From: Candidatus Acetothermia bacterium
GTDB lineage: Bacteria; Bipolaricaulota; Bipolaricaulia; RBG-16-55-9; DRXL01
Assembly: GCA_016179105.1 (NCBI GenBank)
Contig: JACOSB010000052.1
Coordinates: 1 to 57,101, forward strand
Direction: 5' to 3'
Length of the DNA: 57,101 nt
Below, piece by piece: positions 46,417-54,933 of the stretch (position 1 is its first letter; each line of letters opens with the position of its first letter). The position numbers and the translations under genes are program-made. The notes under the pieces are model-generated. The model was not told where the DNA came from. It saw only the letters and a program-made list of their open reading frames with translations, and made no database searches.

Positions 46417-47604
46417 ATGAAGGGGATGCCGATCTTAGCCGAAAAGCTCGATCAAGTCGTCGATATTCTCAAAGAAGCTCAAATTGATTGCTGGTTGACC
46501 TTCGTCCGTGAGACCGCCGAGCTGGCCGACCCGTGCTTGAAATTGATCTCGCCGTCGGGCGTCGTCTGGTCGTCGGCGTTTATCTTCACGGCCAAGGGCG
46601 ACCGCATCGTCATCGCGGGCAAATTCGACGCCGACGCGTTCCAGAAGAGCGGGCTCTATACGGAGATCATCGAGTATATTGCCACTCCACGCGATGTCTT
46701 GCGTAAAGTGCTGTCCCGCCTCAATCCCAAGAAGATTGCCCTAAATTATTCAAAGAGCAACACGGCGACCGACGGGCTGACCTACGGAATGTACTTGCTC
46801 TTGAGAGACTTGCTGAGCGATACCCCTTATGTCGAGCGCTTCGTCTCGTCAGACCCGATCGTCCGAAGCCTGCGCGGGCGGAAATCTAAGTCCGAGCTAG
46901 AGCTGATTAAAGCCGCGATCGGCACCACCGAAAAGATGTTCGGCAAGGTCGAGGAGAAGCTCAAGATGGGACGCACTGAGAAAGAGATCGCTGACTTCTT
47001 GCATAGCGAACTCAAAGACAAGGGCTTAGAGAGTGCCTGGGATTGGGACCACTGTCCCATTGTGAATTTTGGCCCCGATTCTCCCGTAGGACACGCGCAG
47101 CCGACGCTGATCGAACTCAAGCCGGGACATCTCGTGCATATCGACTTTGGTGTCAAGCAAGACGGCTATTGTTCAGACCTGCAGCGCGTCTGGTATGCCA
47201 AGGGCAAGAAAGAGAAATCTGCTCTGGGCCCCATCAAGAAGGCGTTTGATACAGTCGTCGCCGCGATCCAAACAGCGGCCGACAACCTGAAGCCGGGCGT
47301 GCTCGGTTATCAGATCGACTCGATCGCTCGCAAAGTTTTAACAAAAGCACACTATCCGGAGTATCAGCACGCGCTCGGGCATCAATTAGGGCGTAGCGCG
47401 CACGACGGAGGAGCCTTGCTTGGCCCGCGCTGGGAGCGCTATGGCGAAAGTCCGACGATACCGATCGAAGCGCATCAAGTCTTCACGCTCGAACTGGGCA
47501 TTCAGACCGAGGCGGGCTACGTTGGGCTCGAAGAAGACGTGGTCGTGACTCGCAACGGGTGTGAATTTTTGTCAAAGCCACAGACAAAGCTGACATATAT
47601 TTGA
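46417..47604 (+). CDS. M24-family metallopeptidase (Xaa-Pro dipeptidase-like)
   Basis: 395 residues. Creatinase N-domain, then the pita-bread fold with the five metal ligands in order: HIDFGVKQDGYCSDLQR (two Asp), HALGHQLGRSAHDGG (His), VFTLELGIQTE (Glu) and GLEEDVVVT (Glu). It hydrolyses Xaa-Pro or related N-terminal bonds in the cytosol. Monocistronic, preceded by a near-consensus promoter. Confidence 0.9.
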   Translation: MKGMPILAEKLDQVVDILKEAQIDCWLTFVRETAELADPCLKLISPSGVVWSSAFIFTAKGDRIVIAGKFDADAFQKSGLYTEIIEYIATPRDVLRKVLSRLNPKKIALNYSKSNTATDGLTYGMYLLLRDLLSDTPYVERFVSSDPIVRSLRGRKSKSELELIKAAIGTTEKMFGKVEEKLKMGRTEKEIADFLHSELKDKGLESAWDWDHCPIVNFGPDSPVGHAQPTLIELKPGHLVHIDFGVKQDGYCSDLQRVWYAKGKKEKSALGPIKKAFDTVVAAIQTAADNLKPGVLGYQIDSIARKVLTKAHYPEYQHALGHQLGRSAHDGGALLGPRWERYGESPTIPIEAHQVFTLELGIQTEAGYVGLEEDVVVTRNGCEFLSKPQTKLTYI

Positions 47605-47724
47605 TCTAAAAACGCTGCTCGCAGCATTACAGGATGTTTGAACCAACCAGTGCGCCTCCGTAGAATGATCGAGCTATTGGTCTTTGGCTTTTGCTAACAG
47701 CCAATGGCCAAACAGGAGGAATTT

Positions 47725-48867
47725 ATGGAGTTTGCGCTGAGCCCCGAACAAGAGATGTTTCGAAAATCCGCCCGCGCGTTTGCGCTCGAGGAGCTGGAGC
47801 CGATCGCCGAAAGACTCGACAAGAACCATGAGTTCCCGATTGGAGCCCTGAAAAAACTGGGCAAACTCGGGTATTTGGGGATGACTGTTCCCGAAGATTA
47901 TGGCGGCAGTGGCGCGGATGCCGTCAGCTACGCAATCGTGATGGAAGAGCTTTCGCGCTCGTGTGCGTCTACTTCTACAGCCGTCAGCGTCCAGAATTCA
48001 CTGTGCAATAATTTGATCGTCACCTTTGCGAACGAAGCGCAGAAGAAAAAATATCTTCCGGCGCTCGCGTCGGGAGAAAAAATTGGCGCATTTGCGCTGA
48101 CCGAGCCGGAGTCCGGTTCGGATGCGGGAAGTCTTAAAACGGGCGCCGTCCCTAAGGGTGATTCTTTCATACTGAATGGGGCCAAGCGCTTCATCACCAA
48201 CGCGGCCTTCGCGGATATTTTTCTCGTCTTCACCTCGACGGACCCAAAATCGGGCAACAAGGGAGTCACTTGTTTCTTGGTGGAGAAGGGCACAAAAGGC
48301 TTTACGGTCGGCAAAGAAGAGGACAAAATGGGCATCCACGGGACGAGCACCTGTGAACTCTTCTTCGAGAACTGCGTCCTGCCCAAAGAGAATATCATCG
48401 GCGAACTGAACCGTGGCTTCAGGGTCGCGATGGTCACTTTGGATGCCGGGCGCATCGGGATCGCGGCGCAAGCACTGGGCATCGCGCAAGCCGCGCTCGA
48501 TGAAGCGTTAAAATACTCGCGCGAGCGTAAGACGTTCGGCAAGCTGATCTCTGAGCATCAGGCGATTCAGTTTATGCTGGCCGATATGCGCGTGAAGGTC
48601 GAGGCGGCGCGCTTGCTGGTCTATCGCTCGGCTTGGGAAAAAGATGCGGGCTTGGACTATGTGGCTGACTCTTCGATCGCCAAACTCTACGCGTCCGAGA
48701 TCGCGAGCGAGGTGGCCGATACGGCTGTCCAGATTCATGGCGGTTACGGGTTCATTCGCGATTACAAAGTCGAGCGTCTGTACCGAGATGCGCGCATCAC
48801 GCGCCTCTACGAAGGCACCTCAGAAATTCAGAAGCTAATTATTTCACGGGACATGCTGAAAGCGTGA
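47725..48867 (+). CDS. Acyl-CoA dehydrogenase
   Basis: 380 residues from ATG 47725 (AGGAGG 5 nt upstream; the in-frame ATG at 47704 has none). MEFALSPEQEMFRKSARAFA, YLGMTVPEDYGGSGADAVSY, GAFALTEPESGSDAGSLKT for flavin/substrate contacts, FITNAAFADIFLVF, and the catalytic Glu in RLYEGTSEIQK. It oxidises short- to medium-chain acyl-CoA with FAD. The stop overlaps the start of yggS (GTGA). Confidence 0.93.
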   Translation: MEFALSPEQEMFRKSARAFALEELEPIAERLDKNHEFPIGALKKLGKLGYLGMTVPEDYGGSGADAVSYAIVMEELSRSCASTSTAVSVQNSLCNNLIVTFANEAQKKKYLPALASGEKIGAFALTEPESGSDAGSLKTGAVPKGDSFILNGAKRFITNAAFADIFLVFTSTDPKSGNKGVTCFLVEKGTKGFTVGKEEDKMGIHGTSTCELFFENCVLPKENIIGELNRGFRVAMVTLDAGRIGIAAQALGIAQAALDEALKYSRERKTFGKLISEHQAIQFMLADMRVKVEAARLLVYRSAWEKDAGLDYVADSSIAKLYASEIASEVADTAVQIHGGYGFIRDYKVERLYRDARITRLYEGTSEIQKLIISRDMLKA

Positions 48868-49550
48868 CCGAGAAGCTCATTCATCAAAACATCGCGGAGA
48901 TTCGAGAGAGAATCGCTCGCGCCTGCGAGCGCAGCGGACGTTCTCCCTCAGAAATCCAGATACTCGCAGCGACAAAAACTCGTTCCGTTGAGGAGATCCT
49001 CATCGCTGCCGAGGCTGGGATCGCTTTCGTTGGCGAGAACACAGTGCAAGAAGCGAAGACAAAATTTTCTCAATTATCAGCATCGCTCGAAAAGCATCTG
49101 ATTGGGCATTTGCAGACGAACAAAGTGAAGCCGGCGCTAGAACTATTTGATCTCATTCAATCTGTCGACAGCTTGAAGCTGGCACAGGAGATCGAGAAGC
49201 GAGCTGCCCAAGCGAACAAGATGGTGCCCGTGCTGATCGAAGTGAATGTCGGTGGCGAAGCGAGCAAGTTCGGCATTGTTCCTCAAGAAACGCGAGCTTT
49301 GGTCGAGCAGATCACTCCGCTCTCTCACGTCCATATCCAAGGTCTGATGGCCGTCGCACCGTACGCCAGCTTAGAAGAAGTGCGCTCGCACTTTCGCCGG
49401 ATGCGAGAATTGTTTGAGTTACTGAGGGAGCTCGCGAATGTAGAGATGAAGTGGCTCTCGATGGGCATGTCGCATGACTACGAAGTCGCGATTAAAGAAG
49501 GAGCAAACTTGGTTCGGCTGGGAACGGCGATCTTTGGCCTGCGGGGGTGA
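48864..49550 (+). CDS. yggS: YggS-family PLP homeostasis protein
   Basis: 228 residues from GTG 48864. ILAATKTRSVEEILIAAEAG (PLP lysine in AATKT), FVGENTVQEAKTKF, LIGHLQTNKVKPALELFDLI, VLIEVNVGGEASKFGI and LSMGMSHDYEVAIKEGANLV with RLGTAIFG. It binds PLP without enzymatic activity and buffers the cofactor. Coupled to the acyl-CoA dehydrogenase gene by a 4-nt overlap. Confidence 0.93.
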   Translation: MTEKLIHQNIAEIRERIARACERSGRSPSEIQILAATKTRSVEEILIAAEAGIAFVGENTVQEAKTKFSQLSASLEKHLIGHLQTNKVKPALELFDLIQSVDSLKLAQEIEKRAAQANKMVPVLIEVNVGGEASKFGIVPQETRALVEQITPLSHVHIQGLMAVAPYASLEEVRSHFRRMRELFELLRELANVEMKWLSMGMSHDYEVAIKEGANLVRLGTAIFGLRG

Positions 49551-49594
49551 AAAAATTTTCATTGTAGAATCACAGTATGCTGTGCCTCTACTGA

Positions 49595-50932
49595 TCATTC
49601 GCTCTTTGTATCTTTCGTATTGCCTGCCATGTGGCGCTTGAGTTCTTTCCACCCTTCGAGTCGCTTGCTAATCTCAACTTCAAGACCAGTGCCCTTAGGT
49701 TCATAATACACGCGATCTTTTAGAGACTCTGGCAAACAACTCATCTCCGTGACGCCCTCGTCGTAGTCGTGCGCGTATTGGTAACCCTTGCCGTAGTCAA
49801 AGTCTTTCATCAGTTGCGTCACGGCATTGCGTATGTGCAAGGGAACGGGTTCATTGCGCGTTTGTTCTACGTCTTGCTGGGCGCGCTTGAAGGCCGTGTA
49901 GATCGAGTTGCTCTTGGGAGCCGTCGAGAGATAAACGATCACTTCGGCGAGCGCGAGTTCGCCCTCCGGCGAGCCTTGAAAATCATACGCTTCTTTCCCC
50001 GCCATGGCGACAACCAGAGCCATCGGGTCAGCCACGCCGATGTCTTCGGTCGCCATGCGGATGATTCTTCGCGCGAGGTAGAGCGGGTCTTCCCCGCCTG
50101 CCAGCATACGGGCAAGCCAGTAAAGCGCTGCGTCGGGATCGCTGTTGCGCACGCTCTTGTGCAGCGCGCTGATTAAATTATAGTGTTCTTCGCCGGACTT
50201 GTCGTACTGAGGGAGTTTACGCTGGGCCGCTTGTTGAACGATTTCGAGAGAAATCTCTTTTTTGTCAGAAATGTCGGCCGCGAGCTCTAAGAGGTTCAAA
50301 GCCCGGCGCGCGTCGCCGTCGGAGTATTGAGCAATGAACGCCTCGGCTTCGGGAGAGAGCTTGAGCCCGCGAACGCCGAGTCCCTGTTCTTTGTCGATGA
50401 GCGCTCGCTGCAAGAGCGATTTAATGTCAGCTTCGCTCAGTGCTTTTAAGACGAAGACTTGAGAGCGCGAGAGCAAGGGACTAATGATCTCGAACGATGG
50501 ATTTTCTGTCGTCGCGCTGATTAAGATCACAGAGCCTTCTTCGACGTAGGGAAGAAAAGCTGCTTGCTGCGCTTTGTTGAACCTGTGAATTTCGTCGACG
50601 AAGATCAGATCGCGTGTGTGATAGCTTTTGAATTTTTGTTTGGAGCGCTCCATCGCTTGCTGAAGCTCTTTAATCGAGGAGCGTGTGGCGCTGAAATTGA
50701 GAAAATCGGCGCCGAAGGATTTGGCGATGATCATTCCCAGAGTCGTCTTGCCAACCCCCGGTGGCCCCCACAGAACTAAAGAGCGAATCTCGCCTTGCTC
50801 GATCATCTTGCGCAACGGTTTCCCCGTCCCGACCAGATGCTCTTGCCCCGCGAACTGGTCCAACGTACGCGGGCGCATCCGTTCAGCCAGAGGAGCGCGT
50901 TGCTTGGTTTTTTTGGCGAAAAGCTCGCTCAT
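49595..50932 (-). CDS. rarA: AAA+ replication-associated recombination factor RarA/MgsA
   Basis: 445 residues. Begins MSELFAKKTKQRAPLAERMR and RTLDQFAGQEHLVGTGKPLR; Walker A GPPGVGKTT, Walker B LIFVDEIHRFNKAQQAAFLP, sensor 1 ISATTENPSFE. The C-terminal tetramerisation part has SDPDAALYWLARMLAGGEDP and NSIYTAFKRAQQDV. It acts at stalled replication forks with SSB. It overlaps nothing and is convergent with yggS. Confidence 0.95.
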   Translation of the reverse strand: MSELFAKKTKQRAPLAERMRPRTLDQFAGQEHLVGTGKPLRKMIEQGEIRSLVLWGPPGVGKTTLGMIIAKSFGADFLNFSATRSSIKELQQAMERSKQKFKSYHTRDLIFVDEIHRFNKAQQAAFLPYVEEGSVILISATTENPSFEIISPLLSRSQVFVLKALSEADIKSLLQRALIDKEQGLGVRGLKLSPEAEAFIAQYSDGDARRALNLLELAADISDKKEISLEIVQQAAQRKLPQYDKSGEEHYNLISALHKSVRNSDPDAALYWLARMLAGGEDPLYLARRIIRMATEDIGVADPMALVVAMAGKEAYDFQGSPEGELALAEVIVYLSTAPKSNSIYTAFKRAQQDVEQTRNEPVPLHIRNAVTQLMKDFDYGKGYQYAHDYDEGVTEMSCLPESLKDRVYYEPKGTGLEVEISKRLEGWKELKRHMAGNTKDTKSE

Positions 50933-50978
50933 AGCTCCATTCTATGTATGCGTCTGGAGCGAAGCAAGCATCACATTT

Positions 50979-53939
50979 TTAGTGTGCCGTGACTAGCGCC
51001 AGAATAAACCCTTCTTTCTGGTGCTCGTTCAACGCGCCTAACGCTTTCCCGATGATCGCTCCCTCGCAGAGGCGAAGATCGCTGCAGCGCATCGCGTAGC
51101 CGGGACGAGAGCTGCTCACGAGCAGGTCTCCCGGATGGATCGGGCCATTTTCTGAAGAGGCTTTCACCATTGCACGCCCCATCAGTACCAGGAGCGCTTG
51201 CGTTTTGCTCTTGTTTTTGACCCAGGTTCCGGGAGGGTTGGCGAGCGTCATGCCCGGCTGGCTGGAGACGACGCCCGAGACCATCTTGCTGTAGGACGAG
51301 CTGGCTTTGTGATATTTCCCCGGATGTTTTATATCTAGCTCGACGACATCGCCGGGTCCAAGAGATTCGCTCACCTGCACCCATTCGGCCACATCCGCGC
51401 CGAAGCCCGCGTTGAACGCACCTCCTGCGCTCCGACCGCTGTTGAACGAGCCGTCGCTGTAAAAATTGCCCGTATCGCGTGCGAGGTGCACCAACGCCGG
51501 GGTGCCCGGCGGAGGCACGGATTGGCTCTGCACTCTGAAGACACCCCGCCCGTGAGTGAAAGCCATCAAGGTGCCCGTGGCGTTGTTGACCTCGAGGTCA
51601 AAGACGGCCACGTTGGGGAGGCCGCTGTTGGTGGCGAGCACAGACCAAGTATTTCCTCCATCGTTTGTTTTGAGGATGCCCACGTCCGTGCCTATGTGGA
51701 TTAGGCTCGGGTTGACGGCGTCGATGACGAGCGTGTTGAAGGGTATGTTCACGTTGGGGCTGATATTGGTCCAATTCGGAGAGACAGCCAGAGCATTGAC
51801 TGTCTTAAAGAGATGCCCCGGTGTCCCTGGCGTGCCCTCGTCGAAGCCCGAGAGTGTCGCGTAGAGAATGTTCGCGTTGGTCGGGGCAAAAGCTAAATCC
51901 GTCACGTAGCGATCGGGGACGCCGGCACTGATGTCGCCGCTCCAGCTCGTGCCTCCGTTTGTGGTCAAAAAAATCTTGCCCGCTGCGCTCGCGGCCACAT
52001 AGGTACTGCACGTTGGGTCAGAGGGTGCAAAAGCCAACGCCGTGATGAACTGCCTCGTCGGAGAGGCCGTGGAATCCAGAGGATTGGGGCTGTCGGAAAA
52101 CCACACAGGGCTAAGGGCGCTGAAAAAACTATTGATGCGCCAGACACTCTTGTTGCCGGCGATGAAGACATTATCATCGGTAGGACACTTTTGGACGGGG
52201 CTGATGATCCGCGCGCCCGTCCGGTCGATTCCGTCGTCGGCCTCAGAGAAACCGCCTCCTCCGTTCTTGGTGCGAAAGACGCGCAGGTACTGAATCACGA
52301 CCGCCCAATCGGTGTTGGGCTTGGTCGATGAGATGGCCACGTCGGCACCGTCAGCCTCGAAAACGAGGGGCCAGGTAGAGGTCCCGGTGAATTTTTCGGT
52401 GCCGTTGTCCACACCTCCGGCCAGTGCGAAGTTGGGATCCGTCGGATGCAAAGCCCCTGCGAAGAGCTGAGTGATCGAGAGATTCGTGTTATGATTTATC
52501 CAAGTCACTCCTGCGTCAGTCGTGCTCCAGACGCCACCGTCGTTGCCCACAATGAGCCGGTTGCCACGCCAGGTCGCGGTCTGCTGGTCAGCATGAATTC
52601 CGTTGCTGCTGCGTATCCGGCTGACTTCGCTCCAGGCAGGAAATTTAGCATTGCAGGCGCTGCATTGCCACAAGGATATGCCGCCCGCGTACAGCGTGTT
52701 GGGGTCCGTGGGGTCGACAATGACATAGTGATCATAGGCACAATTGGGCTGGGCGGTGTTGAAGCCAAAATTCCAACCGCAGTATCCGTATACTCCCGTG
52801 TTGTTATCGGTAGACCCCGTCGGGACTTGAGTCCAGAGGGGGATAGGATCAAACGCATTGGACGTGCGCCATAAACCCAAGAGCCCGCTGTCGGTGCCGA
52901 CGCCGTTATTCGCGTCTTGGATGCTGACGTAGATGACATTGGGGTTCGAGGGTGCTAGAGCTAGTTTGACAACCCCGACGCCCCCGAAAGCCGTAGTCCA
53001 CGGACCGATGATGGGAACCCACGTCTCGCCCGCGTCGGTGGAGCGATAGACTCCGTTGAGGGAGCTGCCAGTAGGATCTCCGATGCCAGCGTATTGGCGG
53101 TTAAAATTCGTTGGATCGATTTCCAAATCGGTTGCTTCGCCGGGTAATTTTAGCGTCCAATTGTTTCCGCCATCGGTAGACTTAAAAAGACCGCTCGGCG
53201 GGACGGAGGGAGCCGAGTCGCAGCCGCGCCCAGCGTAGCTAAAGTTGATTGTCGTAGCGAGGAGTGTGTTCGCATCGCTCGGATGTACTTTGATTTTATT
53301 GAAGCTGGTGTTCGCAAACGTAGATGTCGCCAAGAGCGTCCAACTATTGCTGCCGTCCGTTGATTTGAGCAAACCCGCCCCAAAATAACTGCAGGCGAAG
53401 ACCGCGTCGCCGGTGCCCGCATAGACGATGTTGGGATTGCTCGGGGCAAATGCGATCGCACCCATGGCCAGTGATTTTTGCGCATCGGTCTTGGGAACCC
53501 AGGTGCTGCCGTTGTCGAACGTTTCCCAGATGCCGCCGGACGCAGCGCCGATCAGCCAATGATTGGCATTGCCGGGGTCGGCGGCGATCGTATCGACGCG
53601 CCCGCTCCAGGGCTGATTGATCCCGACGGGCGCCGGGCCAAGGCCCGTCCAGAGATTGCCCTGGACGGGGGCCAAGGCCAACGATTGATTTTGGGTGAGC
53701 GCGTCGAGTTGATTCAACGCGTTCAAGCGTGCGTTCATGGGAATATATCCCAAAGGATAGGCGCGTTGATCGAAGAGCCAGTCGGCCCGGTCGGGAATCT
53801 CGCTGCTGCTCTCGGGGCTTTCTCCGTCAAATTGAGCCAACGGAACCAGACTCGAACCAAGCCAAAGAGTCAGGTAAAACGTGAGTGCGAAGAGACGGCT
53901 GACAGACCTCCAAGAAGTTCCCACTACTTTCTTTTTCAT
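50979..53939 (-). CDS. Large secreted BNR/sialidase-type propeller exoprotein
   Basis: 986 residues. Signal peptide (LFALTFYLTLWLGSSLVPLA), then many Asp-box/BNR-type units spread along the chain: TFDNGSTW, STDGSNSW, STDGGNNW, STDAGETW, TTDAGVTW, TTNGGTSW and TNDGGNTW. NPNIVYAGTGD and similar strands come between them, forming one or two multi-blade propellers. The last 150 residues are a separate domain (GADVAEWVQVSESLGPGDVV, NGPIHPGDLLVSSSRPGYAM, GKALGALNEHQKEGFI) seen on surface or phage-like proteins. Expression is probably set by the GEMM-I-type aptamer at 54182-54291. Confidence 0.88.
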   Translation of the reverse strand: MKKKVVGTSWRSVSRLFALTFYLTLWLGSSLVPLAQFDGESPESSSEIPDRADWLFDQRAYPLGYIPMNARLNALNQLDALTQNQSLALAPVQGNLWTGLGPAPVGINQPWSGRVDTIAADPGNANHWLIGAASGGIWETFDNGSTWVPKTDAQKSLAMGAIAFAPSNPNIVYAGTGDAVFACSYFGAGLLKSTDGSNSWTLLATSTFANTSFNKIKVHPSDANTLLATTINFSYAGRGCDSAPSVPPSGLFKSTDGGNNWTLKLPGEATDLEIDPTNFNRQYAGIGDPTGSSLNGVYRSTDAGETWVPIIGPWTTAFGGVGVVKLALAPSNPNVIYVSIQDANNGVGTDSGLLGLWRTSNAFDPIPLWTQVPTGSTDNNTGVYGYCGWNFGFNTAQPNCAYDHYVIVDPTDPNTLYAGGISLWQCSACNAKFPAWSEVSRIRSSNGIHADQQTATWRGNRLIVGNDGGVWSTTDAGVTWINHNTNLSITQLFAGALHPTDPNFALAGGVDNGTEKFTGTSTWPLVFEADGADVAISSTKPNTDWAVVIQYLRVFRTKNGGGGFSEADDGIDRTGARIISPVQKCPTDDNVFIAGNKSVWRINSFFSALSPVWFSDSPNPLDSTASPTRQFITALAFAPSDPTCSTYVAASAAGKIFLTTNGGTSWSGDISAGVPDRYVTDLAFAPTNANILYATLSGFDEGTPGTPGHLFKTVNALAVSPNWTNISPNVNIPFNTLVIDAVNPSLIHIGTDVGILKTNDGGNTWSVLATNSGLPNVAVFDLEVNNATGTLMAFTHGRGVFRVQSQSVPPPGTPALVHLARDTGNFYSDGSFNSGRSAGGAFNAGFGADVAEWVQVSESLGPGDVVELDIKHPGKYHKASSSYSKMVSGVVSSQPGMTLANPPGTWVKNKSKTQALLVLMGRAMVKASSENGPIHPGDLLVSSSRPGYAMRCSDLRLCEGAIIGKALGALNEHQKEGFILALVTAH

Positions 53940-54181
53940 GGGCTGCCCTTTCTAAATTTTTTGTTTTTTTAATAGGACTAAATTCCGAGCTCTTCGGCTC
54001 AAGGGGGAGAGCGGCTGGCGGCTCTCTTCAGAGGGGTTAGAAAGAAAAGGAATGCGGGGATGGCTGTCCACTGCAAGAGACTATGGACAACACTCTCATA
54101 CCAACAAGATGAGCTACACCCGGAGCAGGCCCCTGCCCGGCGCATACGACCTCCGCGATGGAGGCTAAAGTTATTTTATGA
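53940..54181 (-). other. Structured leader between the riboswitch aptamer and the exoprotein start
   Basis: On the transcript of the exoprotein, several hairpins follow the aptamer: CCTCC/GGAGG, GCAGG/CCTGC, TGTCCA/TGGACA with a 13-nt loop, and GAGAGC/GCTCTC. AGAAAGGG precedes the ATG. I could not identify a clear terminator with a T-run, so the expression platform is not resolved. No ORF of note. Confidence 0.5.
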
Positions 54182-54291
54182 GGATCTGGCAGCCTGGCGG
54201 CCTTTTTTTGTTTTTTTCTTAGCCACTAGTTAGGCTAAGGCCCATGGCTTTGCGCCCCGCTCTCACGAGCGGTTTACTTTTTTCAGGATCC
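54182..54291 (-). ncRNA. GEMM-I-type (class I c-di-GMP / cGAMP) riboswitch aptamer
   Basis: On the minus strand, P1 GGATC(C)TG pairs with CAGATCC. The core reads AGTAAACC, stem GCTC with GNRA loop GTGA, GAGC, then GGGGCGCAAAGCC, ATGGGCC, a hairpin CTTAGCC/GGCTAAG, and GCCAGGCTGCC. These match the GEMM-I consensus blocks CAAACC, GNRA-capped P2, GACGCAAAGCC and GGGxTGCC. The base aligned with Vc2 G20 is A, as in the cGAMP-sensing variants. A7-C-A7 is inserted between the second hairpin and its closing strand. It precedes the exoprotein gene by about 240 nt. Confidence 0.85.
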
Positions 54292-54312
54292 ATCACTCCA
54301 ATCCTAGATTCT

Positions 54313-54342
54313 ATACTACCACAGGCCTCTGGCGTTTGGCAA
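54313..54342 (-). promoter_or_regulatory. Promoter of the riboswitch-exoprotein transcript
   Basis: Minus strand TTGCCA (54337-54342), 18-nt spacer, TAGTAT (54313-54318), overlapping the better-looking TATAGAAT (54308-54315). Transcription would start near 54301, just before the aptamer. Confidence 0.5.
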
Positions 54343-54407
54343 ACCTGGCGAAAGAGAGCTAGTTTAGCATATAAAAAGAGAGGAAGGGCAAGCAGTCGAT
54401 AGAATAA

Positions 54408-54857
54408 CTAAAAGGCCTTCTTGAAGGCGCGGCGCATCTCGCGGTCGGTCTCTTTCTTCTTGATTTTTTCGCGCTTGTCGTATTTTACTAGGCCGCGCGC
54501 GAGCGCCAATTGTACTTTGGCATAGCTGTCTTTGAAATATATTTTTAAGGGAATGAGCGTGTAGTTTTTTGATCTCACTTTCCCGTGCAGTCTCATAATC
54601 TCGGATTTTTTGAGTAAGAGCTTGCGTTTGCGCAACGGATCGGGGTTGTAACGATTGCCTTCTTGGTACGGCGCGATGTAAACGTTGATGAGAAAGGCTT
54701 CGCCGTCGCGTACGATCGCGAAGCCGTCCTTGATGGTTACACTACCCCGGCGCACGCTTTTTACTTCAGTGCCCTTCAGGACAATGCCGGCTTCTAAAGT
54801 TTCTTCGATCTCGTAATCGCGCCTGGCCGTTCGGTTGGTCGAGACTACTTGGCTCAT
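54408..54857 (-). CDS. smpB: SsrA-binding protein SmpB
   Basis: 149 residues. VVSTNRTARRDYEIEETLEA, GIVLKGTEVKSVRRGSVTIK, GFAIVRDGEAFLINVYIAPY, RKRKLLLKKSEIMRLHGKV, ALARGLVKYDKREKIKKKE: the full SmpB signature with the basic C-terminal tail. It delivers tmRNA to stalled ribosomes. No tmRNA gene was found nearby. Confidence 0.96.
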   Translation of the reverse strand: MSQVVSTNRTARRDYEIEETLEAGIVLKGTEVKSVRRGSVTIKDGFAIVRDGEAFLINVYIAPYQEGNRYNPDPLRKRKLLLKKSEIMRLHGKVRSKNYTLIPLKIYFKDSYAKVQLALARGLVKYDKREKIKKKETDREMRRAFKKAF

Positions 54858-54865
54858 AGTTTCTT

Positions 54866-54928
54866 AACCGCCAAGGACACAAAGATTTTAATTTTGATTT
54901 CCTTGGTGCTCTTGGCGCCTTGGCGGTT
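54866..54928. repeat. GCCAAG-type long palindrome after smpB's start region
   Basis: AACCGCCAAGGAC on the left and GTGCTCTTGGCG, CCTTGGCGGTT on the right, same family as 21980-22044. It lies between the smpB start and the end of the M29 gene. Confidence 0.75.
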
Positions 54929-54933
54929 CTCAC

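Noticed and set aside
54060..54140. tRNA-like string on the minus strand (GGGTGTAGCTCATCTTG, TTGGTATGAG)
   Set aside because: Only a D-arm-like part is present; no T-arm with GTTCRA, no matching acceptor strand and no CCA-side pairing.
54190..54300. Two plus-strand hairpins followed by T-runs, looking like terminators of an unknown ncRNA
   Set aside because: They are the complement of the GEMM-I aptamer stems and its A-rich insertion on the minus strand, which explains them better.
53940..54407. Possible tmRNA next to smpB
   Set aside because: No tRNA-like 3' end, no resume tag ORF and no conserved 5' end; the region is the exoprotein leader.
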